Assembly: GCF_900156505.1 (NCBI RefSeq)
Contig: NZ_FTPR01000002.1
Location: forward strand, 1-64,000
DNA from: Yoonia rosea
GTDB lineage: Bacteria; Pseudomonadota; Alphaproteobacteria; Rhodobacterales; Rhodobacteraceae
Direction of reading: 5' to 3'
Length of the DNA stretch: 64,000 nt
This document shows, piece after piece, positions 1 to 10,060 of this stretch (position 1 is the stretch's first letter; each line of letters opens with the position of its first letter). Made by a program: the position numbers and the translations under genes. Under the pieces are notes generated by a model. That model made no database searches. It saw nothing but the letters and a program-made list of their open reading frames with translations, and was not told the DNA's origin.

Positions 1-95
1 ATCGCAGCGGTCAGGGTGGTCTTGCCGTGGTCAACGTGGCCGATTGTGCCAATGTTTACGTGCGGCTTATTACGTTCAAACTTTGCCTTTGCCAT
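1..95 (-). CDS. tuf: Elongation factor Tu, N-terminal fragment (cut by window edge)
   Basis: Only the first 31 codons are present. They read as the start of EF-Tu, the GTPase that delivers aminoacyl-tRNA to the ribosome. The N-terminus [20 protein letters not shown] leads directly into the P-loop [10 protein letters not shown] good ribosome-binding site (GAAGGAG) lies 6 to 12 bases ahead of the ATG. It sits downstream of fusA on the same strand, the usual rpsL-rpsG-fusA-tuf order. Some alphaproteobacteria carry two tuf copies, and this would be the str-operon one. Confidence 0.97.
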   Translation of the reverse strand, partial: MAKAKFERNKPHVNIGTIGHVDHGKTTLTAA

Positions 96-125
96 GGTGT
101 GGCTCCTTCAAATTTAGGTTTGGGC

Positions 126-179
126 GGCGGGGCAGGCCCCGCCCTACAGGGTGGTGGGTAGGGCGGGGTTCACCCCGCC
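126..179. repeat. Pair of GC-rich hairpins in the fusA-tuf spacer
   Basis: Two adjacent near-identical palindromes lie between fusA and tuf. One is GGCGGGGC-AG-GCCCCGCC at 126-143 and the other GGCGGGG-TTCA-CCCCGCC at 162-179. Neither is followed by a T-run in the fusA direction, so they are poor intrinsic terminators. They may act as an mRNA stabiliser or attenuator between fusA and tuf. They resemble short palindromes dispersed in roseobacter genomes (from memory; not searched). Confidence 0.7.
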
Positions 180-186
180 ATCCCGA

Positions 187-2304
187 TTAAGCGTATTTTG
201 CCTGGATCTCTTCCGAGATGTTGCTTGGCACTGGATCGTAGTGGTCAAACTGCATCGTAAACTGCGCGCGGCCCGAAGACATGGAACGCAGTGTGTTGAT
301 GTAGCCGAACATATTCGCCAGAGGCACCATCGCGTCGATGACAATCGCGTTGCCGCGTGTGTCCTGACCCTGCACCATGCCGCGGCGTGATGTCAGGTCA
401 CCGATGATCCCGCCGGTATATTCCTCGGGTGTGACCACCTCGACCTTCATGATTGGTTCGAGCAGTTTCGCACCAGCTTTGCGCATGCCTTCACGCATAC
501 ACATACGGGCCGCGATTTCGAACGCCATGATCGAGGAGTCAACATCGTGGAACTTACCGTCGATCAAAGCCACCTTGAAGTCGATCACAGGGAAGCCGGC
601 CAACGGGCCGTTATCCATGACAGACAGGATGCCTTTTTCAACACCGGGGATGTATTCCTTCGGCACAGCACCACCAACGATGCGGCTTTCAAACGAATAC
701 CCCTCGCCCGGAACTGTCGGCGAGATGATCATCTTCACTTCAGCGTACTGACCGGAACCACCAGACTGCTTCTTGTGGGTATAGGTGTGCTCGACTTCGT
801 GGCCGATGGTCTCACGGTAGGCCACTTGTGGCGCACCGATGTTCGCTTCGACTTTGAATTCGCGCTTCATGCGGTCGACAAGAATGTCGAGGTGCAATTC
901 GCCCATGCCCTTCATGATGGTCTGACCGGATTCCAGATCGGTTTCGACACGGAAGGATGGATCTTCTGCTGCAAGACGCGCCAGAGCGATACCCATCTTT
1001 TCCTGGTCGGCCTTTGTTTTCGGCTCGACCGCGATCTCGATCACCGGATCGGGGAAGGTCATTGTTTCGAGAACAACAGGATCGGCTGCATCACACAGTG
1101 TGTCACCGGTTGTTGTGTTCTTCAGACCACCCAGCGCGATGATGTCACCGGCCCAAGCTTCGCTGATCTCTTCGCGGTTGTTGGAGTGCATCATCATCAT
1201 ACGGCCAACACGCTCTTTGTTACCCTTGGTAGAGTTGAGCATGGTGTCACCCTTCATCAGCTTACCGGAGTAGATCCGTGTAAACGTCAAAGAGCCGACA
1301 AACGGGTCGTTCATGATTTTGAACGCCAGACCGGAGAACGCCATGTTGTCATCCGCACGACGTGGGATGTTGCGTGTCTCTGTCTCGTCGCCGGGCTTGA
1401 AGCCCATGTAGTCAACGACGTCCATCGGGCTTGGCAGATAGTCGACAACCGCGTTCAGCAGAGGCTGAACACCTTTGTTCTTGAATGCAGAACCACCCAG
1501 TACAGGCACGAATGCCATCGCCAGCGTGCCCTTGCGGAGCAGCTTGCGCAGCGTTGGAACGTCAGGCTCGTTGCCTTCGAGGTATTCCATCATCGCGTCG
1601 TCGTCCATTTCGACGGCGGCTTCGATCATCTTACCACGCCACTCGTCAGCCATGTCTTTCAGGCTGTCGCGGATTGGCGCTTTGATCCAGGATGCACCCA
1701 GATCTTCACCCTGCCACAACCACTCTTCCATGGTGACAAGGTCGATCAGGCCTTCGAGCTCGGTCTCGGCACCGATTGGGATACCGACTGGGACAGCTTT
1801 TGCACCGGTACGGTCTTCGATCATGCGCACGCAGTTGAAGAAGTCGGCGCCGATCTTGTCCATCTTGTTGACGAAAACCATACGCGGAACTTTGTAGCGG
1901 TCAGCCTGACGCCAAACGGTTTCTGTCTGCGGCTCAACACCTGCGTTGGCGTCAAGAACACAAACCGCACCGTCAAGCACAGCCAAAGAACGCTCGACTT
2001 CGATGGTGAAGTCAACGTGGCCGGGTGTGTCGATGATGTTCAGGCGGTGCTTTGGGCTGTCAGGCTCAACGCCGTTTTCTGTGCGCTCCCAGAACGTGGT
2101 TGTCGCAGCAGAGGTGATCGTGATGCCACGTTCCTGCTCTTGCTCCATCCAGTCCATGGTGGCGGCACCATCGTGCACTTCGCCGATGTTGTGTGATTTA
2201 CCGGTGTAATACAGGATGCGCTCGGAACAGGTGGTTTTACCTGCATCGATGTGCGCCATGATCCCGAAGTTACGGTAAAGTTCGAGGGGGTAATCGCGTG
2301 CCAT
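187..2304 (-). CDS. fusA: Elongation factor G
   Basis: This 705-residue translational GTPase drives ribosomal translocation and, with RRF, ribosome recycling in the cytosol. The P-loop AHIDAGKTT is at residues 17-25, followed by the switch [10 protein letters not shown] and the NKMD guanine-specificity motif. The C-terminal part has the usual EF-G domains IV-V, including the [18 protein letters not shown] segment. The length is normal for EF-G. It starts 15 bases after the rpsG stop and precedes tuf, the canonical str operon order. Long open frames on the opposite strand here are codon-bias shadows. Confidence 0.98.
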   Translation of the reverse strand: MARDYPLELYRNFGIMAHIDAGKTTCSERILYYTGKSHNIGEVHDGAATMDWMEQEQERGITITSAATTTFWERTENGVEPDSPKHRLNIIDTPGHVDFTIEVERSLAVLDGAVCVLDANAGVEPQTETVWRQADRYKVPRMVFVNKMDKIGADFFNCVRMIEDRTGAKAVPVGIPIGAETELEGLIDLVTMEEWLWQGEDLGASWIKAPIRDSLKDMADEWRGKMIEAAVEMDDDAMMEYLEGNEPDVPTLRKLLRKGTLAMAFVPVLGGSAFKNKGVQPLLNAVVDYLPSPMDVVDYMGFKPGDETETRNIPRRADDNMAFSGLAFKIMNDPFVGSLTFTRIYSGKLMKGDTMLNSTKGNKERVGRMMMMHSNNREEISEAWAGDIIALGGLKNTTTGDTLCDAADPVVLETMTFPDPVIEIAVEPKTKADQEKMGIALARLAAEDPSFRVETDLESGQTIMKGMGELHLDILVDRMKREFKVEANIGAPQVAYRETIGHEVEHTYTHKKQSGGSGQYAEVKMIISPTVPGEGYSFESRIVGGAVPKEYIPGVEKGILSVMDNGPLAGFPVIDFKVALIDGKFHDVDSSIMAFEIAARMCMREGMRKAGAKLLEPIMKVEVVTPEEYTGGIIGDLTSRRGMVQGQDTRGNAIVIDAMVPLANMFGYINTLRSMSSGRAQFTMQFDHYDPVPSNISEEIQAKYA

Positions 2305-2319
2305 TGTGGTGCTTTCCTC

Positions 2320-3266
<947 letters not shown>

Positions 3267-3487
3267 CGTTTGATGTTCCCATCTATTCACATTTTGCGTC
3301 CGGCAAACGCGGGTTTCAAAAAATATGCTTCCAGTTCGGAAAGCACAAAAATTCCGCAGTCGAACCCTTACCGGAGGTTCGGTGCGGTGAGCTCCAGAGG
3401 AACAAAGCTATAAAAACGCTCGGTTCTTGGCCACTACGTGGTATGATATCGGGACGACGAGGGATTGCCCCCAGCCCGGATGAGCGG

Positions 3488-3516
3488 CGTATAGGGGGAG
3501 TCTCTTGGCCTGTCAA
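3488..3516 (-). promoter_or_regulatory. Sigma-70 promoter of the str operon
   Basis: Read on the minus strand there is TTGACA (3511-3516), a 17-base spacer and TATACG (3488-3493). That is a perfect -35, optimal spacing and a good -10. It points at rpsL, whose ATG is 222 bases downstream, so the operon would have a long 5' leader. The remainder of 3267-3684 holds no convincing gene. Confidence 0.7.
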
Positions 3517-3684
3517 CAGCGCCATGACAGCGACGCGACTTCTGCGTCGCATGCCTGCAATTCCACCTCTGTTATCCCATATCATGCAGGCTTTATTGCT
3601 TAGCAGATCACACTGGCCTCAGGTCATGCGCCAAGGCGCGCCCGTCGTGCCATCCAATGCAAACACCCTTTGTAGGAGACCCAC

Positions 3685-4266
3685 ATGATGCGGTTTACAG
3701 TCAGCCTTATGGCACTTGCTACCCTTGCCGCCTGCGCCACCACCACCGCAGCGCCCAATGCCCCAACCGTTTCGTCGCGCGATGTCGACAACGCGATGTT
3801 CGAGGCAGAGCGCGTCGCTGATCTGCCGTTCACTCCACTGTCGGACCTGCCCTCTGGCGGTGTCACATACCGTGGGCACGTCGGGGCTGATGTTACGGGG
3901 GACGCGCAGGGCAGTATTCTGGGCGATATGACAATGCTGGTCGATTTCGGCGACAACGATATTTCTGGCAGCGTCACCAATATCAACCTGATTGATCCAG
4001 ACGGCACCCCGAACCAACGGTTCGGCGGCAGCCTTGGCATAACCGGCACCGAAACACGTGGTGACCTCGATGCCTTTGCATCCGGTCAGATCTCGGGTGT
4101 TGATAACGACGGTTTCGCGGTCGACAGCCAGATGGTGCTGACACTCGACGGAACTGTGCGCGATGATTTCAATGAAGGCGACGCCGTCTTTGGGTCTGCA
4201 ACGGGCTTTGCGACAGGCGATTTCAACATGGACGTGAACGGCGTGTTCTTCGGCACCGCGAACTAG
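3685..4266 (+). CDS. Putative lipoprotein with transferrin-binding-protein-like beta-barrel fold
   Basis: The 193-residue protein has a short signal sequence ending in the lipobox LAAC (Cys at about residue 17), so it should be a lipid-anchored envelope protein. The rest is rich in Gly, Asp and Thr with alternating beta-strand pattern, for example GDMTMLVDFGDNDISGSVTN and a C-terminal GVFFGTAN. This layout is typical of the small TbpB-type beta-barrel domain proteins common in roseobacters. Role unknown. A strong ribosome-binding site (GTAGGAGA) precedes tandem ATG codons at 3685 and 3688. It is monocistronic, between divergent rpsL and a convergent transporter. Confidence 0.75.
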   Translation: MMRFTVSLMALATLAACATTTAAPNAPTVSSRDVDNAMFEAERVADLPFTPLSDLPSGGVTYRGHVGADVTGDAQGSILGDMTMLVDFGDNDISGSVTNINLIDPDGTPNQRFGGSLGITGTETRGDLDAFASGQISGVDNDGFAVDSQMVLTLDGTVRDDFNEGDAVFGSATGFATGDFNMDVNGVFFGTAN

Positions 4267-4272
4267 GGCTAT

Positions 4273-5175
4273 CTATCTGATCCGGTCCGGAACCATCCGG
4301 GTCCGGATCCGCAGCTTGGTTTCCCGATAAAGCGTAAAAAGCCCCGTCGCGACAACAATGACACCGCCCGTCAGCGCAAGCGCATTAGGCCATTCGCCGA
4401 ACACAAGCACCCCGAGGACGAGCGCCACCAGAAGGCTGGTGTACCGAAACGGTGCCACAAACGCGATGTCCCCGAAACGCATAGCGCTGACCGAGGCGAT
4501 GTATCCGAAGATCAGAAACCCTGTCGCGCCCACTAGCTGCAACCCAGAAAGCGCGGTGAAGGGCTGCCATTCCACGAACAGCGAACCAACCCCGCCAAGC
4601 CCCGTCACACCGACCGCTGCGACAAGGGCGACAAAGACAGACGGCACGCTACGCGACATCCTGCGCACCGCGATATCACGCAATGTGACACAGGCCACCG
4701 CCCCGAGCGCATAAAGGCTATATGCACTGAAATCCGCGCCACCCGGCTGGATAATCAAAAGAACACCGCAAAAACCGACGATAATAGCCGAAAGCCTGCG
4801 CCAACCCAAAGGCTCGCGCAGGAAAAGCGCCGCCGCCAAAGCAACCGAGAGCGGTAGGACTTGCAAGATCGCGCTGACATTCGCGATGGGCATGTTGAAC
4901 AACGCGGTCAGAAAAAAATAGGTGCCGCCGATCTCGCCCATGGTCCGCAGGATCACGAGCCCCCAATCCCGCGCGGGGAATGTAAAGCGCAGCTGCCCCA
5001 GCAGCTTGCACATAAAGACAAGGAATACGATCGCCCCGAGACCGCGGATGAAGATGGCCTGAAACAACGGAATTTCATCCGCCAACGACTTCATAAAAGC
5101 ATCGTTAAGCGTAAAGGCGCACATCGCCCCTATCATCAGAAGCGCGCCGCGAATATTGTCTGATACCATCGGCAT
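4273..5175 (-). CDS. DMT-superfamily transporter, EamA type
   Basis: The 300-residue integral membrane protein has about ten hydrophobic helices arranged as two EamA repeats, the drug/metabolite transporter pattern. It begins with GALLMIGAMCAFTLNDAFMK, typical of the roseobacter EamA group, and ends in a basic cytoplasmic tail (TKLRIRTRMVPDRIR). Substrate cannot be told from sequence; amino acids or small metabolites are usual for the family. The next in-frame Met (MVSDN, 5169) is an alternative start. It is convergent with the upstream lipoprotein gene. Confidence 0.85.
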   Translation of the reverse strand: MPMVSDNIRGALLMIGAMCAFTLNDAFMKSLADEIPLFQAIFIRGLGAIVFLVFMCKLLGQLRFTFPARDWGLVILRTMGEIGGTYFFLTALFNMPIANVSAILQVLPLSVALAAALFLREPLGWRRLSAIIVGFCGVLLIIQPGGADFSAYSLYALGAVACVTLRDIAVRRMSRSVPSVFVALVAAVGVTGLGGVGSLFVEWQPFTALSGLQLVGATGFLIFGYIASVSAMRFGDIAFVAPFRYTSLLVALVLGVLVFGEWPNALALTGGVIVVATGLFTLYRETKLRIRTRMVPDRIR

Positions 5176-5213
5176 GGTGTTGGCGTATCAGCGCGTATGA
5201 CACCTGACCAGCG

Positions 5214-5621
5214 TTATCGTAGGACGTGCACCGCACATTTGGCATGGCGCACCACTTTGGCCGCAGTGGACCCCAGCAGATAGTCCTGCATGCCCGGCTG
5301 ATGGCTGGCGACGATGATCAGATCAACAGCGTTCTTTTCGGCAAAATCCAGGATGGTGCGGGAGGCATGCCCATCCACAACAACTGCGGTCGCGTTGTCG
5401 ACATCCGCCACCAAGGATTTGAGGGTCTCGACCATCTCGGCCTTCGCTCCCTCCAAATGGCCCGGAGGAAGGTACTGCATCGCATATTGCGGAAGCTGCT
5501 CGATCACGTGCAGACAGGTGATTGCACCGCCCTCGCCGCACAGGGCCGTAGCGATTTCCATCGCGCCTTTGGCATTGCGGTCGGCTTCGAATGAGACGGG
5601 AACAAGGATATTCTTGTACAT
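5214..5621 (-). CDS. Universal stress protein, UspA family
   Basis: The 135-residue cytosolic protein has the Usp fold signature: N-terminal MYKNILVPVSFE strand and the C-terminal nucleotide-binding stretch around LLGSTAAKVVRHAKCAVHVLR (a variant of G-x2-G-x9-G-S/T). The start at 5621 was chosen over an upstream Met (MKRKHT, 5639) because AAAGGAA lies at the right distance before it. An FNR/FixK-like half-matched palindrome is found about 56 bases upstream, which suggests control by oxygen limitation. Confidence 0.9.
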   Translation of the reverse strand: MYKNILVPVSFEADRNAKGAMEIATALCGEGGAITCLHVIEQLPQYAMQYLPPGHLEGAKAEMVETLKSLVADVDNATAVVVDGHASRTILDFAEKNAVDLIIVASHQPGMQDYLLGSTAAKVVRHAKCAVHVLR

Positions 5622-5676
5622 GGTGTGTTTCCTTTTCATGCTGACCCCAGTCTAGCCACGCTAAATGACACACGCA

Positions 5677-5690
5677 TTGATCTGGGTCAC
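5677..5690. promoter_or_regulatory. Possible FNR/FixK-type box ahead of uspA
   Basis: The sequence TTGAT-CTGG-GTCAC matches the alphaproteobacterial TTGA-N6-TCAA consensus at seven of eight positions. It lies 56 to 69 bases upstream of the uspA start. FnrL/FixK-type regulators are known to control universal stress proteins in related bacteria. The second half-site is imperfect, so this is tentative. Confidence 0.4.
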
Positions 5691-5718
5691 ACACAGGAAC
5701 AGCGCCCCCACTGACTAA

Positions 5719-6372
5719 TGGTTCCAGTCCAAGACCGGGCTGCACCAGAACTGGATACGGGATTATGATCCGACCACGGGGCGGTACATGCAGGCCGACC
5801 CGCTGGGGCCCGTGGATGGGGCGAGTGTGTATGGCTATGCGCTGCAGAACCCGGGGCGGTATGTGGATCCGACAGGGGAATTTATACCTATTCTTGCCGG
5901 AATTGCGCTTGGTGCAGGTCTCGATCTAGCGCTACAATTGTGGCGCAATGGCGGCGACATTAACTGTGTCAACTGGGCCGAAGTCGGCTTGGGCGGAGCC
6001 TTAGGTGCATTCGGAGGTGGTTGGGCTCGACACGGGCTTCGGGGAGCACGCGCCATGAAATGGAGCGAGGTTACCTCAGCTTTCAAGTCGTCCTCCGGCG
6101 TGTCGAGTGGAAATATATCACATCACGCGATTGTACGCGCATTGAAAGGTCATCCCCCTGGTTGGAGGAATGGATGGTGGAACCTTACTCCAATGACTCG
6201 TTTGAATCACAATAAGCTGCACAATCAATTTCTTCGAAGGGGTACCCGTCCGTTTGGCCGGTTTGGGAGATGGTGGCATGGGACTCCTAGATGGCTGATG
6301 GGTGCAGAAGCCTCCGCAGCTACCGGATTTGCTGTCGAGATGGCAGATGACGGATGTGGCTGTAGAAGCTAG
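5719..6372 (+). pseudogene. RHS-family C-terminal fragment with toxin-like tip
   Basis: From just after an in-frame stop at 5716 the frame reads as an RHS core: WFQSKTGLHQNW, then RDYDPTTGRYMQADPLG and YGYALQNPGRYVDPTGE. This is the conserved motif that precedes the variable C-terminal toxin of RHS/YD-repeat proteins. Nothing of the large N-terminal barrel is present, so the gene is truncated. After the core come a hydrophobic Gly-rich stretch and a tip with SHHAIVRALKGHPPGWRN and NLTPMTRLNHNKLHNQFL, a His/Asn pattern like HNH-type nucleases. The first Met of the frame is at 5788. GC drops in the tip, consistent with module exchange. Whether any product is made is unclear. Confidence 0.75.
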
Positions 6373-6416
6373 ACTTTGCAAGTCTGGGATCAACAGTAGT
6401 CTAGCGGCTTCAGATT

Positions 6417-6881
6417 ATGCTTAGATGCAAAAAGAGAGTGATTGCGGAAATGAACATACCGAAACTACCAATAGCTGTTGTTTGCCCTGACTTTCTTGTT
6501 ACGGACGTCTCGACAGATTCGGAGCTCTCGGAAAGAATAGGATACTGTTTTGAAAAATACGGTTCCACTGGCTGGCGGATTTTTGGCACGCACGGTGATG
6601 AGTTTCTTTTGCAGTCTGCTGAGGAAAGAAACGCTAGTTTTTGGTCGCGAACATTTTTAGGAAAAGACTCTAATTACTCCTTTTCATTCAAACTCATAGG
6701 TAATCTAGACAAACATGAAATAGGAGAGATAATTTTGAGGCATCTTGCAAGCAAGAAGAATTGGTGGTGGAACAATGACGACATAGTGTCTTTGGACTTA
6801 GTGCGTAATGCGATCAATGAAAGCGTCTCAATATCCGACATGTTTGGGAAACTTGGTTGGTTTGCGCCAGAAGTTGTCTAG
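6417..6881 (+). CDS. Hypothetical protein, candidate immunity protein for the RHS tip
   Basis: The 154-residue acidic, soluble protein has no family I recognise. It lies 44 bases after the rhs tip, the normal place for the cognate immunity gene. It has clearly lower GC than the flanking genes, also typical of imported toxin-immunity cassettes. An internal Met (MNIPKLP, 6450) is an equally possible start. No signal peptide or membrane segment was seen. Function is inferred from position only. Confidence 0.6.
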   Translation: MLRCKKRVIAEMNIPKLPIAVVCPDFLVTDVSTDSELSERIGYCFEKYGSTGWRIFGTHGDEFLLQSAEERNASFWSRTFLGKDSNYSFSFKLIGNLDKHEIGEIILRHLASKKNWWWNNDDIVSLDLVRNAINESVSISDMFGKLGWFAPEVV

Positions 6882-6902
6882 CTTCACTTCAGGGGCACTC
6901 TT

Positions 6903-7098
6903 GAGCAAAGAGCCTTTACGATCAACGGGGTGATACAGGCGGAGTATGAATACAACGCCCTCGGCCAGCAGGTGATCCGACGGCTGACGCAGGCGGGGCA
7001 GACGATCCATTCTATCCACGACACGGATGGCAACCGGATTGCGGAGTATCTCTATGACGAGAGTGCCGGCACCAGCAGCCTGATCCGCGCGGGCCAAG
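6903..7098 (+). pseudogene. Displaced RHS/YD-repeat fragment
   Basis: The frame reads INGVIQAEYEYNALGQQVIRR, then TIHSIHDTDGNRIAEYLYDES and TSSLIRA. That is RHS/YD-repeat sequence which, in an intact protein, lies upstream of the core found here at 5719. It breaks off before a terminator and the convergent ftsK. The repeat piece therefore lies after the toxin tip and its immunity gene, a remnant of recombination between rhs copies. Confidence 0.75.
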
Positions 7099-7127
7099 GC
7101 GGGGACCTCCCTCACCTTGGTTTTTTT
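7094..7127 (+). terminator. Intrinsic terminator between the rhs remnant and ftsK
   Basis: An inverted repeat CCAAGG ... CCTTGG (7094-7099 and 7115-7120), with partial G/C pairing inside, is followed by seven T residues (7121-7127). It ends plus-strand transcription three bases before the convergent ftsK stop codon, protecting ftsK from antisense reading. Confidence 0.6.
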
Positions 7128-7129
7128 GA

Positions 7130-10048
7130 TCAGTGCTGTTCCGGTACCAGAATCTCGCGTTTGCCGACGTGGTTGGCCGCACTGACAACACCTTCGTCTT
7201 CCATCTGTTCGACCAGACGCGCGGCCTTGTTATAGCCGATTGCCAGTTTGCGCTGGATATAAGAGGTCGAGCATTTGCGGTCCTTGATCACAATCGCCAC
7301 GGCGGTGTCATAGAGCGCATTTTCGCTATCCGATCCGTCGCCCAGACCCAGCACCAGATCGATGCTGCTTTCCTGATCGTCAGATGGTCCCTCGACCACA
7401 CCAGACATATACTCAGGCGGGCCAAAGCCTTTGAGGTGGTTCACGATCTCTTCGACTTCTTCATCGCTCACGAAGGGGCCATGCACGCGGGTGATCTTGG
7501 ACCCGCCCGCCATATAAAGCATGTCACCCATGCCCAAGAGCTGCTCGGCACCCATTTCACCTAAAATCGTGCGGCTGTCGATTTTCGAGGTCACCTGAAA
7601 CGAGATGCGCGTCGGGAAGTTGGCTTTGATCGTCCCGGTGATCACATCGACCGACGGACGCTGTGTCGCCATAATCAGGTGAATGCCCGAGGCGCGCGCC
7701 ATCTGCGCAAGACGCTGGATGCAGGCCTCGATCTCTTTACCGGCGACCATCATCAGATCGGCCATCTCGTCCACGATCACGACGATATAGGGCAAGACCT
7801 CGGGCTGGAATTCCTCGGTCTCGAAAATCGGATCGCCGGTTTCATCGTCAAAACCTGTCTGCACGGTGCGGCTGAACATTTCGCCCTTGGCCAGCGCGTC
7901 CTTCACGCGGCCATTGAAACCATCAATGTTGCGCACGCCCATCTTGGACATTTTGCGATAACGCTCTTCCATCTCGCCCACGACCCATTTGAGCGCGACA
8001 ACCGCCTTTTTGGGATCAGTCACAACAGGCGACAGCAGATGGGGGATGCCGTCATAGACGGAAAGCTCCAGCATCTTGGGGTCAATCATGATCATCCGGC
8101 ATTCTTCGGGTGTCAGCTTGTACAAGAGCGACAGGATCATCGTGTTGATCGCCACCGATTTACCCGAACCCGTGGTACCCGCGATCAACAGGTGAGGCAT
8201 CTTGGCAAGGTTCGCGATAATCGGCTCACCGCCGATATCCTTGCCCAGCGCGAGTGGCAGTTTCTGGTTGCCATCACCAAAGTCACGGTGCGACAGAATT
8301 TCACGTAGAACCACCTTTTCGCGGTTCTCGTTCGGCAGTTCGATGCCGATCACCGACCGGCCTGGCACGGTGGAAACACGCGCCGAGAGCGCCGACATGG
8401 AGCGCGCAATATCATCGGACAGACCAATGACGCGCGACGCTTTCAAACCCGGCGCAGGCTCAAGTTCATACATGGTCACAACAGGACCGGGGCGTACCGA
8501 GACGATTTCGCCCTTCACGCCATAATCATCCAGCACGCTTTCCAGCATGCGGGCGTTTTCCTCCAGTGCCTCATCGCTCAGATGATGGCGCTGGATTTCG
8601 ATCGGGTTCATCAACAGACCCAGCGGCGGATGCTCATAGCTCGCATATTTATCGTCAAACTTCAGTGCAGGTTGTGCTTCGGCCTGTGCCTGACGCGAGG
8701 GTTGCGGCGGGCGCTTGGGCGGATGCTGAACAACGCTGCGCGGCTCTGGCGCGGGCGGTGTAGGCACCCGCACCTCGGGGATTGGCATATGCGGTGCCGC
8801 CATGCATTCCATCTCATTCGCACGGTCCATCACCGTCTCGTCGGCGCTTTCCAGCACTGCGTCGTCGACACTTTCCAGCGCCGGCTCTTCTTGTGGCGCG
8901 AAGACCAGCGGCTTCGGTCCGCGCCCTGCGGTCAGCGAAGGCTCGATCCGGACACCCGTCGGGGATGGCGGTGTGGCGCGGTTCTTGATCGCATCCGCGA
9001 TCCGCGCACTCACACGGTCTGCGCCGCCCGCGGCCGGCACACCGTGCGCGACAGGTTCCCGCGTCACCAATTCAGGTTCCGGCATCGGGTCATTGCGTTT
9101 CAACAGACCAGACAGGAAACCACCCTGCGGCTCTGGCGCGGTGGCACGGGCCGGAGCAGCAAGCGGTGGTGCCGGTGGCATTTTTGGGACCGTCACAGGT
9201 GGCTGAGATGTGGGCATGACGGGGTTCGCACGCACAACGGCTGCGGCGCGCGCGCGCGCATCGTCGGCCAGTGGCGGCACCGAGAAGGGATCGTCGACGG
9301 CAGGCTCCTGCGCGCGGGCCGCGCGGATTTCATGCATTTGTTCGCGGCGTGCTTGTACGGTCGCGGTCATGCCTTGTGCGGCCTGCGCGGAAAGTGCGGC
9401 CCCTTTGCCAAGGACACGCAGCGCCATCGCATAAAGCATCACTGTGCCCAGAAAGGCAAAACGCCCGCCAGTTTTCAGTTCAGGGCGCGTAAATCCAAGC
9501 ACAAACGCCATGAGCGCCAGCAGCGCCACACCGGTCAGGAAGGACAAGAGCTTCACCCCGAAGATCGCACCAAAGGGCACGATCGTCAGAATAACACCAA
9601 GGACGGTATCGCCAAACAGCCCGCCCAGACCAAAGTTTGCAGGCCAATCCACACCCGGCGTCAGGGTCGCCGCATGGACAGACGCCAGCACAATCGCAAC
9701 CGGTGCAAAGATCACACGGCCGATGGCGCGTTCTTGGCCGTGATGCAGAACAAAGCGCAACCCCCATGTCAGCAAGATCACAGGCATGACCCAAATGCCC
9801 AGACCGATCACCATCATCAGCGGGGCAGCGACCGACGCACCAAAATGGCCCAACCAGTTTTGCACAGGCGCATCTGTTGCGGAAATCCAGCTGGGATCAT
9901 CCGGAGAATAGCTGCCCACCATCACCGCAATCAGCAGACCGATACAGATCAGGCCAATGCCCAAGAGCTCTTTGCTGCGTTTCTCGATCGCGGCCTGCGT
10001 GGTGCTGTCCAAAAGCGGATCGCGCCGCCGGGATTGGTAAGATGCCAT
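7130..10048 (-). CDS. ftsK: DNA translocase FtsK
   Basis: The 972-residue protein couples chromosome segregation to septation at the division site. The N-terminus (residues about 25-215) has four or five membrane helices. A long Pro/Ala/Glu-rich linker (about 240-460) follows, then the RecA-like motor with Walker A GTTGSGKS (624-631) and Walker [13 protein letters not shown]. The C-terminal winged-helix gamma domain ([23 protein letters not shown]) recognises KOPS sites and activates XerCD. It begins 12 bases after the aminotransferase stop, so the two are probably cotranscribed. Confidence 0.96.
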   Translation of the reverse strand: MASYQSRRRDPLLDSTTQAAIEKRSKELLGIGLICIGLLIAVMVGSYSPDDPSWISATDAPVQNWLGHFGASVAAPLMMVIGLGIWVMPVILLTWGLRFVLHHGQERAIGRVIFAPVAIVLASVHAATLTPGVDWPANFGLGGLFGDTVLGVILTIVPFGAIFGVKLLSFLTGVALLALMAFVLGFTRPELKTGGRFAFLGTVMLYAMALRVLGKGAALSAQAAQGMTATVQARREQMHEIRAARAQEPAVDDPFSVPPLADDARARAAAVVRANPVMPTSQPPVTVPKMPPAPPLAAPARATAPEPQGGFLSGLLKRNDPMPEPELVTREPVAHGVPAAGGADRVSARIADAIKNRATPPSPTGVRIEPSLTAGRGPKPLVFAPQEEPALESVDDAVLESADETVMDRANEMECMAAPHMPIPEVRVPTPPAPEPRSVVQHPPKRPPQPSRQAQAEAQPALKFDDKYASYEHPPLGLLMNPIEIQRHHLSDEALEENARMLESVLDDYGVKGEIVSVRPGPVVTMYELEPAPGLKASRVIGLSDDIARSMSALSARVSTVPGRSVIGIELPNENREKVVLREILSHRDFGDGNQKLPLALGKDIGGEPIIANLAKMPHLLIAGTTGSGKSVAINTMILSLLYKLTPEECRMIMIDPKMLELSVYDGIPHLLSPVVTDPKKAVVALKWVVGEMEERYRKMSKMGVRNIDGFNGRVKDALAKGEMFSRTVQTGFDDETGDPIFETEEFQPEVLPYIVVIVDEMADLMMVAGKEIEACIQRLAQMARASGIHLIMATQRPSVDVITGTIKANFPTRISFQVTSKIDSRTILGEMGAEQLLGMGDMLYMAGGSKITRVHGPFVSDEEVEEIVNHLKGFGPPEYMSGVVEGPSDDQESSIDLVLGLGDGSDSENALYDTAVAIVIKDRKCSTSYIQRKLAIGYNKAARLVEQMEDEGVVSAANHVGKREILVPEQH

Positions 10049-10060
10049 TACTCTTGTTCC

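Noticed and set aside
126..179. Terminator between fusA and tuf
   Set aside because: The hairpins are strong but lack a T-run in the direction of transcription, and tuf is normally cotranscribed.
547..2196. A 549-codon frame on the plus strand opposite fusA
   Set aside because: It is entirely antisense to a certain gene, has a composition of mirrored codons and matches nothing recognisable.
5214..7127. An insertion sequence or prophage around the rhs fragments
   Set aside because: No transposase, integrase, terminal inverted repeats or target duplications were found; rhs recombination explains the debris.
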